DNA from: Dehalococcoidales bacterium
Lineage (GTDB): Bacteria; Chloroflexota; Dehalococcoidia; Dehalococcoidales; RBG-16-60-22
Length of the DNA: 8,585 nucleotides
Assembly: GCA_030628245.1 (NCBI GenBank)
Contig: DAOVRI010000068.1
Location: forward strand, 1-8,585
Reading direction: 5' to 3'
Shown piece by piece: positions 5,372 to 8,585 of the stretch. How positions within the stretch are numbered: position 1 is the stretch's first letter; each line of letters starts with the position of its first letter. The notes under the pieces are model-generated. The model worked only from the letters and a program-made list of their open reading frames with translations, was not told where the DNA came from and did no database searches. Position numbers and translations under genes: made by a program.

Positions 5372-7057
5372 ATGGTTAACGAAAATCAAAATCCGCCCCC
5401 GGATGACAGCCGCCGGATAGCCACTACCGACGATATCGAGGTCTCCACGTACCTCGAGATTGCCAAGGAAATCAGCGGCGAACAGCCGGTAGTTACCGAG
5501 GAGGCTGTCTCCGGCGCCGAGCGCGAGGCTATTATCGTTCTGGACTTCGGCTCGCAGTACAATATGCTGATTGCCCGCCGGGTGCGCGAGTGCCAGGTCT
5601 ATTGTGAGCTACTGCCCCACGACACGCCCTGGGAGAAAATTGCCCCCCTCAACCCCAGGGGATTTATCCTTTCCGGCGGCCCGGCCAGTGTCTATGCTAA
5701 AGACGCCCCCCTCGCCCCGGCCTACGTTTATGAAAGCGGCCTGCCGGTGCTGGGAATCTGCTACGGGATGCAGGTCATCACCAAGCAGCTCGGCGGGCAG
5801 GTAACACCGGGCACGAAACGCGAGTACGGCCACGCCGTCATGCACCTGAGCCAGGTCGATTCGCCGCTATTCGCCAAGCTCCCCGAGTCCACGCCGGTAT
5901 GGATGAGCCACGGCGATAAAATCGAGGAAATGCCGCCGGGCTTTTTCGCCCTCGCCCACACGGAAAACTCGCCCTATGCCGTCATCGGCGACGAGAAAGG
6001 CGTGTACGGCCTTCAGTTCCACCCGGAGGTAGTCCACACCCCCGAAGGCAAGACCATCCTGCGCAATTTCGTCTACAAGATATGCGGCTGCAAGGGGAAC
6101 TGGACGATGGGCAACTTCGTTAGCGAGAGCATGGCCCGGATTAAAGAACAGGTGGGCGACGGCAAGGTCATCAACGCCCTCTCGGGAGGCGTCGATTCTT
6201 CCGTTGTCGCCACCCTTATCCACCGGTCTATCGGCGACCAGCTTACCTGTATCTTCGTCAATAACGGCCTGCTCCGCCGCGAGGAAGCGGATAGAACACT
6301 CAAGGTCTTTCAGAACAACCTGGGTATGAATATCATCTACGTCGACGCTACCGACAGGTTCCTTGACCGCCTTAAAGATGTCATCGACCCCGAGGAGAAA
6401 CGCAAGATAATCGGCGAAGAGTTCATCAGGGTATTCGAGGAGGAAGCCAGCAAAATCGGCAAGGTCGACTTCCTCGCCCAGGGCACCCTTTACCCCGACG
6501 TTATCGAAAGCGTATCGTCGGTCAGTACGGCCTCGGCCAAGATAAAATCGCACCATAATGTCGGCGGCCTGCCCGCCAGAATGACCCTCAACCTGCTGGA
6601 GCCCCTGCGCTATCTCTTCAAGGACGAGGTACGCCTCGTGGGTGCCGAGATCGGCCTGCCGGAGGAGATGGTCTGGCGCCAGCCCTTCCCCGGCCCCGGC
6701 CTGGCCATCCGCTGCATCGGCGAGGTCACTAAAGAAAAGCTGGAAATCCTGCGCAGCGCCGACTTCATCCTGATGAACGAGATTAAAAAAGCCAAGTTTT
6801 ACCGCCAGCTCTGGCAGAGCTTCTGCGTCCTTACCGATGTCCGCTCGGTGGGCGTTATGGGCGACTATCGCACTTACGGCTACCTGGCCGCCATCCGCGC
6901 CGTCACCAGCGACGACGCCATGACCGCCGACTGGGCCCGCCTCCCTTACGACCTGCTGGCACGCATCTCCAACCGCATCGTCAACGAGGTGGACGGCATC
7001 AACCGCGTCGTCTACGACATAACCTCCAAGCCGCCATCTACTATAGAGTGGGAGTAA
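5372..7057 (+). CDS. guaA: GMP synthase (glutamine-hydrolysing), with N-terminal extension
   Basis: A 561-residue GMP synthase that aminates XMP to GMP using glutamine and ATP, the last step of guanine nucleotide synthesis. Order of domains: an acidic tail (residues 1 to about 52) outside the family; a class I glutamine amidotransferase starting at AIIVLDFGSQYN (53-64), with GICYGMQ (C130) and GLQFHPEVVHTPEG (H217, E219); the PP-loop ATP pyrophosphatase SGGVDSS (271-277); and the dimerisation domain with PFPGPGLAIR and the C-terminal ITSKPPSTIEWE. Bacterial GuaA proteins are usually about 510-525 residues, so this one is longer at the N-terminus. No ATG, GTG or TTG occurs between the extension and the conserved core, so the extension must be translated. 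I chose ATG 5372 over an in-frame TTG at 5357, which overlaps the -10. There is no Shine-Dalgarno. The nuclease-like gene starts 24 nt downstream. Confidence 0.97.
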   Translation: MVNENQNPPPDDSRRIATTDDIEVSTYLEIAKEISGEQPVVTEEAVSGAEREAIIVLDFGSQYNMLIARRVRECQVYCELLPHDTPWEKIAPLNPRGFILSGGPASVYAKDAPLAPAYVYESGLPVLGICYGMQVITKQLGGQVTPGTKREYGHAVMHLSQVDSPLFAKLPESTPVWMSHGDKIEEMPPGFFALAHTENSPYAVIGDEKGVYGLQFHPEVVHTPEGKTILRNFVYKICGCKGNWTMGNFVSESMARIKEQVGDGKVINALSGGVDSSVVATLIHRSIGDQLTCIFVNNGLLRREEADRTLKVFQNNLGMNIIYVDATDRFLDRLKDVIDPEEKRKIIGEEFIRVFEEEASKIGKVDFLAQGTLYPDVIESVSSVSTASAKIKSHHNVGGLPARMTLNLLEPLRYLFKDEVRLVGAEIGLPEEMVWRQPFPGPGLAIRCIGEVTKEKLEILRSADFILMNEIKKAKFYRQLWQSFCVLTDVRSVGVMGDYRTYGYLAAIRAVTSDDAMTADWARLPYDLLARISNRIVNEVDGINRVVYDITSKPPSTIEWE

Positions 7058-7081
7058 AAGTAAAGGAGGGAGGCAGGTGTA

Positions 7082-7519
7082 ATGAGCATTGGAGATTTGC
7101 GGAAAGGTAAAAGTGCTGAGTATTTTGTCTTCAGCGAGTTAATTAAAAGAGGTGCTGACCTTTATCTTCCAGTTATAGATATAGGAATTGACGCCATATT
7201 ACGAAAGAAAGATGGGACTTATATAGAGATACAGGTTAAATCCACTGAAAAAGAAGATCAAGCTGGGTATTTCAACGTCTATAACATCAACGAACATCCC
7301 GAAGAAAAATTCTTCATCATCTGCGTAGACATGAATGAGGATAACCTCATAGAGAAAGGAAAGCCCAATATCTGGGTTCTTCCAGCTACTGATTTTAAAA
7401 AATATATGGTATCTGGGTGCAGACTACCGATTTATGAGCGTAGTCGCAAACATAACGATGAGGTAAGAAGTGAACTCCTGAAAAATCACTTTTATGCTTG
7501 GGAACTTTTAACAGGATAG
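7082..7519 (+). CDS. Small protein with probable PD-(D/E)XK nuclease fold
   Basis: A 145-residue protein I cannot assign to a named gene. The pattern KGKSAEYFVFSELIKRG (8-24) with E13, then DIGIDAIL (33-40) with D37, then YIEIQVKST (47-55) with Q51-x-K53 (or E49), matches the core of PD-(D/E)XK nuclease-like families, including small DUF4365-like proteins that carry an IQVKS motif. This is inference from motif order. There is no signal peptide or membrane segment. GGAGG 8 nt before the ATG supports the start. The gene is A+T-rich next to its neighbours (7141-7200 is 33% G+C by my count) and uses AGA, ATA and TTA codons freely, suggesting recent acquisition. It follows guaA by 24 nt and may be read through from it. 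Partners for a restriction or toxin role are not visible nearby. Confidence 0.75.
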   Translation: MSIGDLRKGKSAEYFVFSELIKRGADLYLPVIDIGIDAILRKKDGTYIEIQVKSTEKEDQAGYFNVYNINEHPEEKFFIICVDMNEDNLIEKGKPNIWVLPATDFKKYMVSGCRLPIYERSRKHNDEVRSELLKNHFYAWELLTG

Positions 7520-7578
7520 CTTAAAGAGATAACACCCCAAATACACAAGGGGCGTCAAAGAGGGGCAAATTACGGAAA

Positions 7579-7624
7579 TCCCCCTTAATCCCCCTTTTTC
7601 AAAGGGGGAAACTTAAGAGGGGGA
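7579..7624. repeat. REP-like palindromic element
   Basis: An inverted repeat with two nested arms. The inner stem is CCCCCTTT (7590-7597), loop TTC, AAAGGGGG (7601-7608), 8 perfect pairs. The outer arms are TCCCCCTTAA (7579-7588) and TTAAGAGGGGGA (7613-7624), matching except for a 2-nt GA insertion. Elements built from repeated CCCCCTT/AAGGGGG blocks are common as dispersed intergenic palindromes in many bacteria. Dispersal in this genome is inferred, since only one copy is in view. There is no T-run after the stem, so it is not a standard terminator. Confidence 0.75.
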
Positions 7625-7638
7625 GACATTATAGCTTC

Positions 7639-7655
7639 TTCCTTTGGTAAAGGGA
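7639..7655. repeat. Second hairpin next to the REP-like element
   Basis: TTCCTTT (7639-7645), loop GGT, AAAGGGA (7649-7655) gives 7 pairs including one G-T wobble. The following bases, GAGAGGGATTTTGGAGGGG, look like a degraded reverse copy of the AATCCCCCTTAATCCCCC arm at 7577-7594. This hairpin is therefore probably the other half of one composite palindromic element covering about 7577-7680. Confidence 0.5.
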
Positions 7656-7694
7656 GACCGAGAGGGATTTTGGAGGGGAATATCAAGGGGTTAA

Positions 7695-7717
7695 GCCGCC
7701 GATGATACGAGGGCGGC
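7695..7717. repeat. G/C inverted repeat upstream of purD
   Basis: GCCGCC (7695-7700) and GGCGGC (7712-7717) are perfect arms around an 11-nt loop. Neither strand has a T-run after the stem, so it does not look like an intrinsic terminator. It could be an operator or a leader RNA hairpin about 60 nt before purD, or simply chance in G/C-rich sequence. Confidence 0.4.
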
Positions 7718-7766
7718 CGGGTGGGAAAAGATAAGACACGAGGGGGGTGAGGTAGATAAAAATACT

Positions 7767-7772
7767 AGGAGG
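7767..7772 (+). promoter_or_regulatory. Shine-Dalgarno deciding the purD start
   Basis: A perfect AGGAGG, then 6 nt (CGTACA), then CTG AAA ATT. The spacing is ideal for initiation at the CTG and is the main reason to place the purD start there. Confidence 0.75.
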
Positions 7773-7778
7773 CGTACA

Positions 7779-8585
7779 CTGAAAATTTTAGTTATTGGTA
7801 GTGGGGCCAGGGAACACACCCTGGTCTGGAAGCTGGCCCAGAGCCCCAAAGTTGACGAAATATACGCCGCCCCCGGCAACGCGGGCACGGCGCAAATAGC
7901 CCGGAACCTGGATATCAAGGCCGGGGATGTCGCGGCGCTGGTGAAAGCGGCCAAAGACCTCAAGGTAGACCTCACCGTCGTCGGTCCGGAGGCCCCCCTG
8001 GCGGCTGGCATCGCCGACCGTTTTATCTCCAGCGGAATGGCCGTCTTCGGCGCCAGCCAGGGCGCTGCCGAGATAGAGTCGAGCAAGGTCTTCGCCAAAG
8101 ATTTAATGCAGAAACACGGCATCCCCTGCGCTCAAAGCGCCAGCTTCTCCGACTACGAAAAAGCCAAAGCATACGTCCAGGACCGGGAACCCCCCATCGT
8201 TATCAAGGCCGACGGGTTGGCCGCCGGCAAGGGAGTCATCATCGCCGAATCCGTCCCCGAAGCCCAGGAAACACTTACCAGCATGATGAAAGCGAAATCT
8301 TTTGGTGCCGCGGGCAGCCGGGTGGTTATCGAAGAACACCTCTTCGGCAGGGAAATGAGCTTCTTCAGCTTTTCCGACGGCCGCATGGTCGTCTCGACGG
8401 TGCCCGCCTGCGACTACAAGCGGATATACGACGGCAACCAGGGGCCGAACACCGGCGGCATGGGCAGCTACAGTCCTCCCCCGTTTTACAGCGAGGTACT
8501 GGGCCACATCATCACTAAGACCATCATGGAGCCGACCATCCTGGCCCTGGCGGATGAAGGACGACCCTATAAAGGCATCCTCTAC
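7779..8585 (+). CDS. purD: Phosphoribosylamine-glycine ligase, N-terminal part (cut by window edge), CTG start
   Basis: The first 269 residues of GAR synthetase, which joins phosphoribosylamine and glycine using ATP in step two of purine synthesis. The N-domain reads KILVIGSGAREHTLVWKL, then VVGPEAPLAAGIAD (67-80). The ATP-grasp region has IVIKADGLAAGKGVIIAES (140-158), EEHLFGREMS (185-194) and DGNQGPNTGGMGSYSPPP (218-235), all family hallmarks. Family members are about 420-430 residues, so roughly the last 150 lie beyond the window. The codon aligned with the usual initiator Met of MKILVIGSG is CTG (7779-7781), preceded by AGGAGG at 6 nt. The open frame upstream holds no ATG, GTG or TTG near a ribosome-binding site, so CTG is the likely start unless there is a sequence error. 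It has the same strand as guaA, another purine gene, from which it is separated by the nuclease-like gene and the palindromes. Confidence 0.95.
   Translation, partial: MKILVIGSGAREHTLVWKLAQSPKVDEIYAAPGNAGTAQIARNLDIKAGDVAALVKAAKDLKVDLTVVGPEAPLAAGIADRFISSGMAVFGASQGAAEIESSKVFAKDLMQKHGIPCAQSASFSDYEKAKAYVQDREPPIVIKADGLAAGKGVIIAESVPEAQETLTSMMKAKSFGAAGSRVVIEEHLFGREMSFFSFSDGRMVVSTVPACDYKRIYDGNQGPNTGGMGSYSPPPFYSEVLGHIITKTIMEPTILALADEGRPYKGILY

Larger units (their letters stand above)
7520..7778. other. Intergenic region between nuclease-like gene and purD
   Basis: These 259 bases contain no ORF I would support. They hold the large REP-like palindrome (7579-7624), a second hairpin (7639-7655), a G/C inverted repeat (7695-7717), and many G-rich blocks on the plus strand. 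The last part carries the purD ribosome-binding site. I see no convincing promoter: A/T-rich bases at 7755-7766 could supply a -10, but no -35 is placed well. purD could be transcribed from guaA or from an unrecognised promoter here. Confidence 0.7.

Noticed and set aside
5242..5373. Longer tsaE reading frame starting at 5373
   Set aside because: The added 44 residues run through the divergent promoters and match no TsaE sequence; ATG 5241 gives the usual family length.
5867..6556. Long minus-strand open frame inside guaA
   Set aside because: It lies wholly opposite conserved GuaA core sequence, and its product shows no family motif or ribosome-binding support.
7590..7608. The 8-bp CCCCCTTT/AAAGGGGG hairpin as an intrinsic terminator
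   Set aside because: It is followed by AAACTTAAG on the plus strand and by a short AT stretch without a T-run on the minus strand; its nested arms fit a palindromic repeat better.
7691..8507. Two overlapping minus-strand frames opposite purD
   Set aside because: They mirror the PurD ATP-grasp coding sequence, which is unambiguous on the plus strand.

Overview
The window is a compact, moderately G+C-rich bacterial chromosome segment made almost entirely of housekeeping genes. The content and style (a full t6A tRNA-modification set in one operon, a guaA/purD purine pair, a branched-chain amino acid gene, and short G/C-block palindromes between genes) would fit a Chloroflexota/Dehalococcoidia-type genome. 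That is a guess from gene content, not something the sequence proves. No tRNA, rRNA, CRISPR array, prophage or transposase was seen.

Left part, leftward transcription (minus strand, read from about 5340 down to 1). From an extended -10 promoter near 5340 the order is tsaE (5241-4768), tsaB (4771-4076, ATGA overlap), tsaD (4058-3051), tsaC/Sua5-type (3049-2390, 1-nt gap), rpiB (2361-1909) and an acetyl-CoA hydrolase/4-hydroxybutyrate CoA-transferase family gene (1882-533). TsaC makes threonylcarbamoyl-AMP, and TsaB/TsaD/TsaE transfer the threonylcarbamoyl group to A37 of tRNAs decoding ANN codons, so the whole bacterial t6A pathway is here. RpiB and the CoA-transferase look like passengers in the same transcript. 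After a 158-nt gap comes ilvD (374 to beyond the window edge; dihydroxy-acid dehydratase). It has its own sigma70-type promoter (493-464) and an intrinsic terminator placed between promoter and start codon, which suggests transcription attenuation.

Right part, rightward transcription. A promoter overlapping the tsaE promoter drives guaA (5372-7057, GMP synthase) with a very short predicted leader and no Shine-Dalgarno sequence. GuaA carries an acidic N-terminal extension of roughly 50 residues. A small A+T-rich gene (7082-7519), probably a PD-(D/E)XK nuclease-fold protein, follows and looks acquired. The 259-nt gap 7520-7778 contains a strong REP-like palindrome, a second hairpin and a G/C inverted repeat. 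purD (7779 to the right edge, GAR synthetase) then starts, apparently at a CTG codon behind a perfect AGGAGG.

I see no obviously new multi-gene system. The points most worth a second look are the ilvD attenuator, the CTG start of purD, the overlapping guaA/tsaE promoters with the extended GuaA N-terminus, and the isolated nuclease-like gene beside the palindromic repeat.
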